A DNA stretch of 64,000 nucleotides from Leyella stercorea. GTDB lineage: Bacteria > Bacteroidota > Bacteroidia > Bacteroidales > Bacteroidaceae. The stretch is taken from assembly GCF_021531655.1 (NCBI RefSeq), contig NZ_JADYUF010000010.1:20544-84543 (forward strand). Direction: 5' to 3'. The notes under the pieces are model-generated. The model worked only from the letters and a program-made list of their open reading frames with translations. It did not search any database and was not told the DNA's origin. Shown here in pieces: positions 19,001-28,199 of this stretch. Numbering within the stretch: the stretch's first letter is position 1; every line of letters starts with the position of its first letter. A program made the translations under genes and the position numbers.

Positions 19001-19134
19001 GCGTATACTTCTCGGGCAGCAACCTCCTTACATGGGCCAAGTACACACAGTACGACCCCGAACTCATGGGTACTGTGGGATTTGAAATCCCGCCTCTCAA
19101 GACATTCTCATTCGGTTTGGAAATTGGACTTTAA
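16054..19134 (+). CDS. SusC/RagA-family TonB-dependent outer membrane receptor (left-arm copy)
   Basis: This is the outer-membrane transporter of a SusCD pair, about 1026 residues from ATG 16054 (a TTG six bases upstream is less likely). A signal peptide ends near residue 22. A carboxypeptidase-like domain follows at about 30-115. The plug contains the SusC/RagA run NEVVVTGYGNIKKGAYTGS and LYVLDGVPI, and then comes the TonB-type barrel. The adjacent SusD and C39-like lipoprotein genes follow within 12 and 8 bases, so the three form one operon. The peptidase neighbour suggests peptide cargo, as in RagAB, rather than glycan; this is inference. Identical to 24324-27404. Confidence 0.93.
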   Translation: MNDKVLMCIVASLLAAPVGVSANKVANDELAVQKAQQTIYQIKGMVTDSNGDPLPGVTVSVKSIDRICLTDINGRYALPVPKNGVYELEFRMIGMRMVSYRITVHGSTQMKTIQLDDDISELNEVVVTGYGNIKKGAYTGSASVMSVEKQKDLPVISLAQMMEGNLSGVAISTGNGTPGANSTMRIRGIGSLSASNEPLYVLDGVPIMSGNFSSNGMNSGGFGILSTLNPSDIENVTILKDAASASLYGARGANGVVLITTKKAAQGKTTYNLKASFGISDMAYRYRPTMGGEERRNLVLEGFVNANIDAGQTVEWAEEHAEEIIDNYAPRPAGGYADWQKALFRKALQQNYDFSVMSGRENTRFAASVNYTNQESVARNSGFERYSGHLNVNNKYKNFDLALSGIFSLTKEKPLPGAQYYSNPMHALKFALTPSVPIYNEDGSYNKSVKELNYMNLVEENEINTHRSRIARTFASAEAGYTILKGLRLSTVFNVDYINTNEFRYFSPESSDGRSPNGQGDFYRVENLTYNSNTRLNYAAKFGEHSVDVLAAYEIHSWDKDYAFAEAKNYATDKKNVLNVASTPVEIGNYISGDAMLSYVFRANYDYKTRYYLSASFRRDGSSRLHPDNRWENFWAISGSWRFSHEKFLKSCENWLTDGKIRLSYGVNGNIPSSLYSYNGMYDVTYKYNDLPAMVESTLSNDKLSWEKNYALNVGLDLTLFRRLNITFDWYTRDTRDLLMSKMVDPITGFGSIMDNIGRMRNTGFELEVRSTNIDNKDFTWTSTFMMTHNKNKVLKLADVPQYFTGNYYVVKEGYSLGTICLREYAGVDPENGLPMYYSNVEKDGVRSREKVYDPNDAVMVPLENIYPTVSGSIGNTFRYKYFDLMFNLTYSLGGHSYDDAMWALQDDGKSATAPKSIELRRRWQKPGDQTDIPRYVYGQNYGGWWHSSRGIHSTDHLRLKSLVLGVNAPDSWIKKLGLSRARVYFSGSNLLTWAKYTQYDPELMGTVGFEIPPLKTFSFGLEIGL

Positions 19135-19146
19135 AAACGCAACACT

Positions 19147-20604
19147 ATGAAGAAAAAAATATTTGCCGCATTGCTGGTGGCTCTGTTTATGTCATCATGC
19201 ACAGGCGACTTCCTCGATAAGTCACCGTCTGACCAGGTAACAACCAAGGAGGCTATAACAACGTTGTCTGACGTGAAGAACGCCGTCAACGGATTGTACT
19301 CGCTCATGGCGTCGGTCTACTACTACGATTTGTCGATGTTCCTCTATGGCGACATCAAGGGCGACTGCATGCAGCCCACATCGTGGTCGGGAGGACGTCA
19401 GGGCTACTCCTTCTACTTCTTCGATCACACGGCTTCGGTGCCCAACAACGGCGGACTGTGGGGCCGTCCATACTACATCGTGCGCAACGCCTTCAACGTC
19501 ATCAAGGCCATCGATGACGGCAAGGTGAACGCTACGCAAGCCGAACTTGCCAACTATCGTGGCGAGGCGCTTGCCGCAATAGCCCTCTGCTATTTCGACC
19601 TTACGCGACTGTATGGCTATCCTTATGCCAAGGACAACGGCGCTTCGCCCGGCGTGCCGTTGCTCGATCACGCCATAGGCTATGGCGAAACGTCGACTCG
19701 CAGCAGCGTGGCAGAGTGCTACGAATATATCATCAACAAGCTGAAGGAGGCGATTCCGCTGCTCTCAAATTCACGCAACGACGGACATCTCAATTCCTAT
19801 GCAGCACGCGCATTGCTCGCCCGCACCTATCTGTATTGCGGAATGAACAAGGAAGCGTTCGGCACTGCCGACATGCTCATCAACGACTTGAAGTCGACGG
19901 GATTGTACTATCTTGTTGACAACGCCCACTATGCCGACATGTATGCATGGGGCAACAAGTTCGGAGCAGAGGCTTTGTTCCAGGTTTCTAACACTGCAAC
20001 ATCCAATCCAGGTCGCGACGGACTGTCGTATATGCTGCACTGGTGGGGATATGCAGCCGTTGTGCTGACCGACGATTTCGCACAGAAACTCAAGAGCGAC
20101 CCTGCCGACGTGCGCAACCAGCTCGTTGCAACATATCAGGACGGTGGCGACCACCAGTACTATAATCTACTGCTGAAGTATCCGGGCGAGAACGGCTACA
20201 ACTCTCCGTCGTTCGACAACAACTATACTGTAATACGTCTGTCGGAGGTGTACCTCATTGCTGCCGAGGCAGGACTGAAGGCAGGTGGCGAACTGCGCCA
20301 GCCGGCACTCGATTACCTCAACGATATAGTGCGAAGAGCCAATCCTGACGCTTCCGTAAGCGACGCTGAGTTCACGCTCGACCGTGTTCTCGACGAGCGC
20401 GCCAAGGAACTCGTTGGCGAGGGACATCGCTATTTCGACCTTCTGCGCAATGGCAAGAAGATAGTACGCCGAGGCGGTAAGCACCTGCCCAACGCTCCCG
20501 AAGAAATCGACTGGAACTACTATAAGTGCGTATTGCCTATAAGTCGTGATGAGTTTACGTTCAATCCTGACATGGAGCAGAACGAAGGTTACACTAAAGA
20601 ATAA
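19147..20604 (+). CDS. SusD/RagB-family surface lipoprotein (left-arm copy)
   Basis: This is the substrate-binding lid of the SusCD complex, 485 residues. The signal peptide ends in the lipobox MSSC with lipidation at C18, followed by TGDFLDKSPSDQ, typical of SusD proteins. The helical repeat region and the C-terminal SusD segment (DERAKELVGEGHRYFDLLRNGK) are intact. It lies 12 bases after susC. No carbohydrate-active enzyme gene is nearby. Identical to 22854-24311. Confidence 0.93.
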   Translation: MKKKIFAALLVALFMSSCTGDFLDKSPSDQVTTKEAITTLSDVKNAVNGLYSLMASVYYYDLSMFLYGDIKGDCMQPTSWSGGRQGYSFYFFDHTASVPNNGGLWGRPYYIVRNAFNVIKAIDDGKVNATQAELANYRGEALAAIALCYFDLTRLYGYPYAKDNGASPGVPLLDHAIGYGETSTRSSVAECYEYIINKLKEAIPLLSNSRNDGHLNSYAARALLARTYLYCGMNKEAFGTADMLINDLKSTGLYYLVDNAHYADMYAWGNKFGAEALFQVSNTATSNPGRDGLSYMLHWWGYAAVVLTDDFAQKLKSDPADVRNQLVATYQDGGDHQYYNLLLKYPGENGYNSPSFDNNYTVIRLSEVYLIAAEAGLKAGGELRQPALDYLNDIVRRANPDASVSDAEFTLDRVLDERAKELVGEGHRYFDLLRNGKKIVRRGGKHLPNAPEEIDWNYYKCVLPISRDEFTFNPDMEQNEGYTKE

Positions 20605-20612
20605 GTAAGGTT

Positions 20613-21641
20613 ATGGAAAAGACAAGATTCAAGAGCTTGTGCTCGTACGTGTGGCTGGTGGTGATGCTGGCGTGTGTGGCGAGCTGTTCGGACGACGACG
20701 GGCTGCAACCGCAGCAAACCGACTTCGTGACGTATAAGATAAAGGGCTACGAAAATGCCAAGACTACAATCGATGCCGCTACGCATACCATTACCGTCAG
20801 GCTGTCCGACGACGTGACGGACGGCTCGGCGCTTGTGCCGGAGTTTACCGTCTCGGACGGTGCGCAGGCTTCTATCAACCGCGTCGTGCAGCAAAGCGGT
20901 GCCAATACGTTGAACTTCAACGACATGGTATTGTACACCGTGTCTAATGCCGACTATACGGTCAAGACACGTTGGCACGTTGTGGTGACCAACAACGACT
21001 ACACAGCCCGGTATGGTATGGGCAATTTTCTGAGCTATTGGTGGTCGAACAACGGCACTTCCGACCAAGGCTATTATCTGCAACAGCAGCATACAGGACC
21101 TTATTCCGACGTGAATTGCGGTCCGGCATGCGCAACGATGGCGATGAAGTGGCGCAATCCGCAATTTACGGGCACCGTAGAGGACACTCGCAACAGTGCC
21201 GTGCATAGCGAAATAGACGGTGGCACGTGGTGGTATCCGCGCGATATTGTCAATTACTTGCAGCGTAATGGCGTTGACGCATACTACTGGAACTTCGATG
21301 GAGCTACCACTGAAGGCTTTATAAATAAGGTGCGCCAGCTCCTGGAGCAGAACAATCTGTGCATAGTATGCCTCAACAGCGCCAACCTCAGCGTTCAGAC
21401 AGCCGTGTCGAAGGAGTATCACACACATAAATATTATAGTGACGGCTCGGGCCATTTCCTCCTTATCAAGGGCTATCGTGTAGTGAACGGCAAGACATGG
21501 TTTGAGATTCACGACCCGTGGGGACTCGACAAGAAGTATTCGGATGGCACCTACTGCGGAGCCAACCGCTACTATGCCGGCGAAGAAGTGGCAACATGTA
21601 TCAAGTGGAACATTTGGACTGTCGTGGTGCCATACTCTTGA
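20613..21641 (+). CDS. Surface lipoprotein with C39-like cysteine protease domain (left-arm copy)
   Basis: This 342-residue protein has a lipobox VASC (C25) followed by SDDDG. That matches the Bacteroidetes surface-export signal, so it is probably exposed on the cell surface. Residues about 36-126 form a small beta domain of the DUF5018-like type often found in such lipoproteins. Residues about 150-335 look like a papain-like C39 family 2 peptidase: C169 in NCGPA, H281 in GHFLLIKGY, D301 in HDPWG and an upstream glutamine-rich oxyanion region. It is third in the SusC-SusD operon and a likely peptide-trimming partner of the transporter. Its 3' end is 23 bases from the fold element. Identical to 21817-22845. 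Confidence 0.85.
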   Translation: MEKTRFKSLCSYVWLVVMLACVASCSDDDGLQPQQTDFVTYKIKGYENAKTTIDAATHTITVRLSDDVTDGSALVPEFTVSDGAQASINRVVQQSGANTLNFNDMVLYTVSNADYTVKTRWHVVVTNNDYTARYGMGNFLSYWWSNNGTSDQGYYLQQQHTGPYSDVNCGPACATMAMKWRNPQFTGTVEDTRNSAVHSEIDGGTWWYPRDIVNYLQRNGVDAYYWNFDGATTEGFINKVRQLLEQNNLCIVCLNSANLSVQTAVSKEYHTHKYYSDGSGHFLLIKGYRVVNGKTWFEIHDPWGLDKKYSDGTYCGANRYYAGEEVATCIKWNIWTVVVPYS

Positions 21642-21664
21642 TAAAGACAATCAGTGTAAAAAAA

Positions 21665-21793
21665 TAGGAGGCTACGGCGTCCTCGTCGTAGCCTGAGCAA
21701 TAAAACAGCGCAAACCAAATGAGGGAGTAACATCCTAACATTTGAAATGCCAACCAACTGCTCAGGCTACGACGAGGACGCCGTAGCCTCCTA
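21665..21793. repeat. Fold of the giant palindrome: inverted REP-like pair with 59-bp spacer
   Basis: A 35-bp element (21665-21699) and its exact inverse (21759-21793) flank the 59-bp spacer 21700-21758, the only unpaired sequence in 43.4 kb. Each element is itself a hairpin with stem GGCTACG / CGTAGCC. A related inverted pair at 15588-15700 shows that such pairs occur naturally in this genome, with mismatches and different flanks. Here the pair and everything outside it are perfectly mirrored. A fold-back during replication, amplification or assembly would be seeded at just such a site. Confidence 0.95.
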
Positions 21794-21816
21794 TTTTTTT
21801 ACACTGATTGTCTTTA

Positions 21817-22845
21817 TCAAGAGTATGGCACCACGACAGTCCAAATGTTCCACTTGATACATGTTGCCACTTCTTCGCCGGCATAGTAGCGGTTGGCTCC
21901 GCAGTAGGTGCCATCCGAATACTTCTTGTCGAGTCCCCACGGGTCGTGAATCTCAAACCATGTCTTGCCGTTCACTACACGATAGCCCTTGATAAGGAGG
22001 AAATGGCCCGAGCCGTCACTATAATATTTATGTGTGTGATACTCCTTCGACACGGCTGTCTGAACGCTGAGGTTGGCGCTGTTGAGGCATACTATGCACA
22101 GATTGTTCTGCTCCAGGAGCTGGCGCACCTTATTTATAAAGCCTTCAGTGGTAGCTCCATCGAAGTTCCAGTAGTATGCGTCAACGCCATTACGCTGCAA
22201 GTAATTGACAATATCGCGCGGATACCACCACGTGCCACCGTCTATTTCGCTATGCACGGCACTGTTGCGAGTGTCCTCTACGGTGCCCGTAAATTGCGGA
22301 TTGCGCCACTTCATCGCCATCGTTGCGCATGCCGGACCGCAATTCACGTCGGAATAAGGTCCTGTATGCTGCTGTTGCAGATAATAGCCTTGGTCGGAAG
22401 TGCCGTTGTTCGACCACCAATAGCTCAGAAAATTGCCCATACCATACCGGGCTGTGTAGTCGTTGTTGGTCACCACAACGTGCCAACGTGTCTTGACCGT
22501 ATAGTCGGCATTAGACACGGTGTACAATACCATGTCGTTGAAGTTCAACGTATTGGCACCGCTTTGCTGCACGACGCGGTTGATAGAAGCCTGCGCACCG
22601 TCCGAGACGGTAAACTCCGGCACAAGCGCCGAGCCGTCCGTCACGTCGTCGGACAGCCTGACGGTAATGGTATGCGTAGCGGCATCGATTGTAGTCTTGG
22701 CATTTTCGTAGCCCTTTATCTTATACGTCACGAAGTCGGTTTGCTGCGGTTGCAGCCCGTCGTCGTCCGAACAGCTCGCCACACACGCCAGCATCACCAC
22801 CAGCCACACGTACGAGCACAAGCTCTTGAATCTTGTCTTTTCCAT
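21817..22845 (-). CDS. Surface lipoprotein with C39-like cysteine protease domain (right-arm copy)
   Basis: Right-arm duplicate of 20613-21641, identical over 342 residues: lipobox VASC with the SDDDG export signal, an N-terminal beta domain and a C39-like domain with C169, H281 and D301. In this arm its true downstream neighbour is unknown, because the sequence folds back 23 bases after the stop. Confidence 0.85.
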   Translation of the reverse strand: MEKTRFKSLCSYVWLVVMLACVASCSDDDGLQPQQTDFVTYKIKGYENAKTTIDAATHTITVRLSDDVTDGSALVPEFTVSDGAQASINRVVQQSGANTLNFNDMVLYTVSNADYTVKTRWHVVVTNNDYTARYGMGNFLSYWWSNNGTSDQGYYLQQQHTGPYSDVNCGPACATMAMKWRNPQFTGTVEDTRNSAVHSEIDGGTWWYPRDIVNYLQRNGVDAYYWNFDGATTEGFINKVRQLLEQNNLCIVCLNSANLSVQTAVSKEYHTHKYYSDGSGHFLLIKGYRVVNGKTWFEIHDPWGLDKKYSDGTYCGANRYYAGEEVATCIKWNIWTVVVPYS

Positions 22846-22853
22846 AACCTTAC

Positions 22854-24311
22854 TTATTCTTTAGTGTAACCTTCGTTCTGCTCCATGTCAGGATTGAACG
22901 TAAACTCATCACGACTTATAGGCAATACGCACTTATAGTAGTTCCAGTCGATTTCTTCGGGAGCGTTGGGCAGGTGCTTACCGCCTCGGCGTACTATCTT
23001 CTTGCCATTGCGCAGAAGGTCGAAATAGCGATGTCCCTCGCCAACGAGTTCCTTGGCGCGCTCGTCGAGAACACGGTCGAGCGTGAACTCAGCGTCGCTT
23101 ACGGAAGCGTCAGGATTGGCTCTTCGCACTATATCGTTGAGGTAATCGAGTGCCGGCTGGCGCAGTTCGCCACCTGCCTTCAGTCCTGCCTCGGCAGCAA
23201 TGAGGTACACCTCCGACAGACGTATTACAGTATAGTTGTTGTCGAACGACGGAGAGTTGTAGCCGTTCTCGCCCGGATACTTCAGCAGTAGATTATAGTA
23301 CTGGTGGTCGCCACCGTCCTGATATGTTGCAACGAGCTGGTTGCGCACGTCGGCAGGGTCGCTCTTGAGTTTCTGTGCGAAATCGTCGGTCAGCACAACG
23401 GCTGCATATCCCCACCAGTGCAGCATATACGACAGTCCGTCGCGACCTGGATTGGATGTTGCAGTGTTAGAAACCTGGAACAAAGCCTCTGCTCCGAACT
23501 TGTTGCCCCATGCATACATGTCGGCATAGTGGGCGTTGTCAACAAGATAGTACAATCCCGTCGACTTCAAGTCGTTGATGAGCATGTCGGCAGTGCCGAA
23601 CGCTTCCTTGTTCATTCCGCAATACAGATAGGTGCGGGCGAGCAATGCGCGTGCTGCATAGGAATTGAGATGTCCGTCGTTGCGTGAATTTGAGAGCAGC
23701 GGAATCGCCTCCTTCAGCTTGTTGATGATATATTCGTAGCACTCTGCCACGCTGCTGCGAGTCGACGTTTCGCCATAGCCTATGGCGTGATCGAGCAACG
23801 GCACGCCGGGCGAAGCGCCGTTGTCCTTGGCATAAGGATAGCCATACAGTCGCGTAAGGTCGAAATAGCAGAGGGCTATTGCGGCAAGCGCCTCGCCACG
23901 ATAGTTGGCAAGTTCGGCTTGCGTAGCGTTCACCTTGCCGTCATCGATGGCCTTGATGACGTTGAAGGCGTTGCGCACGATGTAGTATGGACGGCCCCAC
24001 AGTCCGCCGTTGTTGGGCACCGAAGCCGTGTGATCGAAGAAGTAGAAGGAGTAGCCCTGACGTCCTCCCGACCACGATGTGGGCTGCATGCAGTCGCCCT
24101 TGATGTCGCCATAGAGGAACATCGACAAATCGTAGTAGTAGACCGACGCCATGAGCGAGTACAATCCGTTGACGGCGTTCTTCACGTCAGACAACGTTGT
24201 TATAGCCTCCTTGGTTGTTACCTGGTCAGACGGTGACTTATCGAGGAAGTCGCCTGTGCATGATGACATAAACAGAGCCACCAGCAATGCGGCAAATATT
24301 TTTTTCTTCAT
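22854..24311 (-). CDS. SusD/RagB-family surface lipoprotein (right-arm copy)
   Basis: Right-arm duplicate of 19147-20604, identical over 485 residues. It is the SusD-type lipoprotein with lipobox MSSC (C18), the second gene of the susC-susD-C39 lipoprotein operon read leftward. It binds the substrate and caps the partner SusC barrel. Confidence 0.93.
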   Translation of the reverse strand: MKKKIFAALLVALFMSSCTGDFLDKSPSDQVTTKEAITTLSDVKNAVNGLYSLMASVYYYDLSMFLYGDIKGDCMQPTSWSGGRQGYSFYFFDHTASVPNNGGLWGRPYYIVRNAFNVIKAIDDGKVNATQAELANYRGEALAAIALCYFDLTRLYGYPYAKDNGASPGVPLLDHAIGYGETSTRSSVAECYEYIINKLKEAIPLLSNSRNDGHLNSYAARALLARTYLYCGMNKEAFGTADMLINDLKSTGLYYLVDNAHYADMYAWGNKFGAEALFQVSNTATSNPGRDGLSYMLHWWGYAAVVLTDDFAQKLKSDPADVRNQLVATYQDGGDHQYYNLLLKYPGENGYNSPSFDNNYTVIRLSEVYLIAAEAGLKAGGELRQPALDYLNDIVRRANPDASVSDAEFTLDRVLDERAKELVGEGHRYFDLLRNGKKIVRRGGKHLPNAPEEIDWNYYKCVLPISRDEFTFNPDMEQNEGYTKE

Positions 24312-24323
24312 AGTGTTGCGTTT

Positions 24324-27300
24324 TTAAAGTCCAATTTCCAAACCGAATGAGAATGTCTTGAGAGGCGGGATTTCAAATCCCACAGTACCCATGAGTTCGG
24401 GGTCGTACTGTGTGTACTTGGCCCATGTAAGGAGGTTGCTGCCCGAGAAGTATACGCGTGCACGGCTCAGTCCGAGCTTCTTTATCCACGAGTCGGGAGC
24501 GTTGACTCCGAGTACGAGGCTCTTCAGTCGCAGATGGTCGGTGCTGTGTATGCCACGCGACGAGTGCCACCATCCGCCGTAGTTCTGTCCGTAGACATAG
24601 CGCGGAATGTCGGTCTGGTCGCCCGGCTTCTGCCAGCGGCGGCGCAGCTCGATACTCTTTGGCGCTGTGGCGGACTTGCCGTCGTCCTGAAGTGCCCACA
24701 TTGCGTCGTCGTAGCTGTGGCCTCCGAGCGAATAGGTTAGATTGAACATAAGGTCGAAATACTTGTAGCGGAACGTGTTGCCGATGCTTCCGCTTACGGT
24801 GGGATAGATGTTCTCCAGCGGCACCATTACCGCATCGTTGGGGTCGTACACCTTTTCGCGCGAGCGCACTCCGTCCTTCTCGACATTGGAATAGTACATA
24901 GGCAGACCGTTTTCGGGGTCAACGCCGGCATATTCGCGCAGACAGATGGTGCCGAGCGAGTAGCCTTCCTTCACGACGTAGTAGTTGCCGGTGAAGTATT
25001 GCGGCACATCGGCGAGCTTGAGCACCTTGTTCTTGTTGTGCGTCATCATGAACGTCGAGGTCCATGTGAAGTCCTTGTTGTCGATATTGGTAGAGCGTAC
25101 CTCAAGCTCGAATCCCGTATTGCGCATGCGTCCGATGTTGTCCATGATAGAGCCGAAGCCTGTTATCGGGTCGACCATCTTGCTCATGAGCAGGTCGCGG
25201 GTGTCGCGGGTATACCAGTCGAATGTGATGTTGAGCCGGCGGAACAATGTGAGGTCGAGACCAACGTTGAGTGCGTAGTTCTTTTCCCAGCTGAGCTTGT
25301 CGTTGCTGAGCGTGCTTTCCACCATAGCCGGAAGGTCGTTGTACTTGTAGGTTACGTCATACATTCCGTTGTACGAATAGAGCGACGACGGGATATTGCC
25401 GTTGACGCCGTAGCTGAGTCGTATCTTGCCGTCGGTGAGCCAGTTCTCGCACGACTTGAGGAACTTCTCATGCGAGAAGCGCCATGAGCCAGATATAGCC
25501 CAGAAGTTCTCCCATCGGTTGTCGGGATGCAGACGTGACGAACCGTCGCGACGGAAACTTGCCGAGAGATAGTAGCGTGTCTTGTAGTCGTAATTGGCAC
25601 GGAACACATACGAGAGCATAGCGTCGCCCGAAATGTAGTTGCCAATCTCTACCGGCGTAGATGCCACGTTGAGCACATTCTTCTTGTCGGTGGCGTAGTT
25701 CTTTGCCTCGGCAAAGGCGTAGTCCTTGTCCCAGCTGTGTATTTCGTAGGCTGCAAGCACGTCGACAGAGTGCTCACCGAACTTGGCGGCGTAGTTGAGT
25801 CGGGTGTTGCTGTTGTAGGTAAGGTTCTCCACACGATAGAAGTCGCCCTGTCCGTTGGGGCTTCTGCCGTCGGAACTTTCGGGCGAGAAGTAGCGGAACT
25901 CGTTGGTGTTGATATAGTCCACATTGAATACTGTAGACAGTCGCAAACCCTTCAATATGGTGTAGCCAGCCTCAGCCGATGCGAAGGTGCGTGCTATTCG
26001 GCTGCGGTGGGTATTTATCTCGTTCTCTTCAACAAGGTTCATGTAGTTGAGTTCCTTGACGCTTTTGTTGTACGATCCGTCCTCGTTGTATATGGGCACC
26101 GACGGCGTGAGCGCAAACTTGAGCGCATGCATAGGGTTGCTGTAGTACTGTGCTCCGGGCAGCGGCTTCTCCTTGGTGAGCGAGAAGATGCCGCTCAGAG
26201 CGAGGTCGAAGTTCTTGTATTTGTTGTTGACGTTGAGATGGCCGCTGTATCGTTCAAAACCCGAGTTGCGTGCCACACTCTCCTGATTGGTATAGTTGAC
26301 CGATGCGGCGAAACGTGTGTTCTCGCGGCCGCTCATTACGGAGAAGTCGTAGTTCTGCTGCAACGCTTTTCTGAACAGAGCCTTCTGCCAGTCGGCATAG
26401 CCTCCAGCCGGACGCGGGGCGTAATTGTCGATTATCTCCTCGGCATGTTCCTCAGCCCACTCCACAGTCTGACCCGCATCGATATTGGCATTGACAAAAC
26501 CCTCGAGCACCAGGTTGCGTCGCTCCTCGCCTCCCATTGTCGGGCGGTAGCGATAAGCCATGTCGCTTATGCCGAAGCTTGCCTTGAGATTGTATGTGGT
26601 CTTGCCCTGCGCGGCCTTCTTGGTGGTGATGAGCACAACGCCGTTGGCGCCACGTGCACCGTAGAGCGAGGCTGAAGCTGCATCCTTAAGGATTGTCACG
26701 TTCTCTATGTCCGACGGATTGAGGGTGCTGAGTATGCCGAAGCCGCCCGAGTTCATGCCGTTCGACGAGAAGTTGCCCGACATGATGGGCACGCCGTCGA
26801 GCACATAAAGCGGCTCGTTGGAAGCCGAGAGCGAACCTATACCGCGTATGCGCATGGTAGAATTGGCGCCCGGCGTTCCGTTGCCTGTGCTGATGGCAAC
26901 GCCCGAGAGGTTGCCTTCCATCATCTGCGCAAGCGAGATTACGGGCAGGTCTTTCTGCTTCTCGACACTCATTACCGATGCCGAACCCGTGTAGGCACCC
27001 TTCTTGATGTTGCCATAACCGGTCACAACAACTTCGTTAAGTTCCGAGATGTCGTCGTCGAGCTGTATGGTCTTCATCTGCGTAGAGCCATGAACGGTGA
27101 TACGATACGACACCATACGCATACCAATCATGCGGAATTCCAGTTCGTACACTCCGTTTTTGGGTACGGGCAGCGCATATCTGCCGTTGATGTCGGTAAG
27201 GCATATTCTGTCAATCGACTTCACCGACACTGTAACGCCCGGCAACGGGTCGCCATTACTATCAGTCACCATACCCTTGATTTGGTAAATCGTCTGTTGC

Positions 27301-27404
27301 GCTTTCTGCACAGCGAGCTCATCGTTTGCCACTTTATTAGCCGAAACACCAACCGGTGCAGCCAACAAAGACGCCACGATACACATCAATACTTTGTCGT
27401 TCAT
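24324..27404 (-). CDS. SusC/RagA-family TonB-dependent outer membrane receptor (right-arm copy)
   Basis: Right-arm duplicate of 16054-19134, identical over its whole length. It has a signal peptide, a carboxypeptidase-like domain, a plug with NEVVVTGYG and LYVLDGVPI, and a barrel ending in FGLEIGL. It is the first gene of the leftward operon. Start at the ATG whose first base is 27404; a TTG six bases upstream is the alternative. Confidence 0.93.
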   Translation of the reverse strand: MNDKVLMCIVASLLAAPVGVSANKVANDELAVQKAQQTIYQIKGMVTDSNGDPLPGVTVSVKSIDRICLTDINGRYALPVPKNGVYELEFRMIGMRMVSYRITVHGSTQMKTIQLDDDISELNEVVVTGYGNIKKGAYTGSASVMSVEKQKDLPVISLAQMMEGNLSGVAISTGNGTPGANSTMRIRGIGSLSASNEPLYVLDGVPIMSGNFSSNGMNSGGFGILSTLNPSDIENVTILKDAASASLYGARGANGVVLITTKKAAQGKTTYNLKASFGISDMAYRYRPTMGGEERRNLVLEGFVNANIDAGQTVEWAEEHAEEIIDNYAPRPAGGYADWQKALFRKALQQNYDFSVMSGRENTRFAASVNYTNQESVARNSGFERYSGHLNVNNKYKNFDLALSGIFSLTKEKPLPGAQYYSNPMHALKFALTPSVPIYNEDGSYNKSVKELNYMNLVEENEINTHRSRIARTFASAEAGYTILKGLRLSTVFNVDYINTNEFRYFSPESSDGRSPNGQGDFYRVENLTYNSNTRLNYAAKFGEHSVDVLAAYEIHSWDKDYAFAEAKNYATDKKNVLNVASTPVEIGNYISGDAMLSYVFRANYDYKTRYYLSASFRRDGSSRLHPDNRWENFWAISGSWRFSHEKFLKSCENWLTDGKIRLSYGVNGNIPSSLYSYNGMYDVTYKYNDLPAMVESTLSNDKLSWEKNYALNVGLDLTLFRRLNITFDWYTRDTRDLLMSKMVDPITGFGSIMDNIGRMRNTGFELEVRSTNIDNKDFTWTSTFMMTHNKNKVLKLADVPQYFTGNYYVVKEGYSLGTICLREYAGVDPENGLPMYYSNVEKDGVRSREKVYDPNDAVMVPLENIYPTVSGSIGNTFRYKYFDLMFNLTYSLGGHSYDDAMWALQDDGKSATAPKSIELRRRWQKPGDQTDIPRYVYGQNYGGWWHSSRGIHSTDHLRLKSLVLGVNAPDSWIKKLGLSRARVYFSGSNLLTWAKYTQYDPELMGTVGFEIPPLKTFSFGLEIGL

Positions 27405-27531
27405 AGGCAAGAAATCGTTTATGGTTCGTATTCAAAGAGTTTTCAAACAATAATCTGATTGGCTATCATTAATAACTTGACATAAATCGCATTAATAATT
27501 TGAAATAATAGAATCAGAGGTTTGACACGTT

Positions 27532-27547
27532 CAAAATTACAAAATTA
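27532..27547 (-). promoter_or_regulatory. Two adjacent candidate -7 boxes for susC (right-arm copy)
   Basis: Mirror of 15911-15926: two abutting TAATTTTG octamers about 130 bases before the susC start. No clear -33 element. Confidence 0.45.
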
Positions 27548-27757
27548 ATTACACAATATAACATAACTTATACGTTATTCTATTAAATTCACATAAAAAG
27601 ATGTATAAATCTTTCAGTCTGCAAGCTCGTATAGGCTCTACACCTTATTATATTATATATATTGACAAAACCATACGAAATCATTCGCCATATTTCTATA
27701 ATTAAGATTCATCCGAAATATGGAGTGTTACGACTGTTTTCAATGAAGACCTGACTG

Positions 27758-27870
27758 TAGGAGGTTATGGCGTCCTCGCCATAACCTGAGCAAGCAGCTA
27801 TGTGAAAAATCAACAATAAGAAAGTGTCGGCAGTCTGCTCAGGCTACGGCGGGGACGCCATAGCCTCCTA
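27758..27870. repeat. Inverted pair of 35-bp REP-like hairpin elements (right-arm copy)
   Basis: Mirror of 15588-15700. The two units (27758-27792 and 27836-27870) differ at four positions, so this inverted pair has diverged, unlike the perfectly matched pair at the palindrome fold. Confidence 0.93.
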
Positions 27871-27955
27871 CTATTTGCATTGCCAATCCACTATGAAACT
27901 TGAACTTCAAATATGGTCACCCCAAATGCCAGATGAAGCAAATCCATCGGATTTT

Positions 27956-28060
27956 CAAAAGGAGTCCTTTTGGCTTGCAAAACGAGTCCTTTTGAGGTGC
28001 AAAAGGAGTCCTTTTGATGAGCAAAACGAGTCCTTTTGGAGGGCAAAAGGAGTCCTTTTG
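27956..28060. repeat. 22-bp palindromic pentad array (right-arm copy)
   Basis: Mirror of 15398-15502: five 17-bp palindromes close to CAAAAGGAGTCCTTTTG at exact 22-bp spacing. It lies between the divergent susC and aminotransferase genes, 140 bases before the aminotransferase -7 box. The rest of 27405-28266 holds the REP-like pair and promoters and is otherwise featureless AT-rich DNA. Confidence 0.96.
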
Positions 28061-28199
28061 AAAAGCACCGGTTATAATACCGTTTTATCGACCTGCAAAT
28101 ACTAACAATATGACATACAATAAACCTACATTATTGGATAATATTACACAATTATCAAAAAGATAATAAGGAAAAGCTGTTATTTATCGAAATTTATCG

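Noticed and set aside
25737..26675. 312-codon open frame opposite susC (and its mirror 16783-17721)
   Set aside because: Shadow of the SusC coding strand; the composition is that of reverse-read coding DNA.
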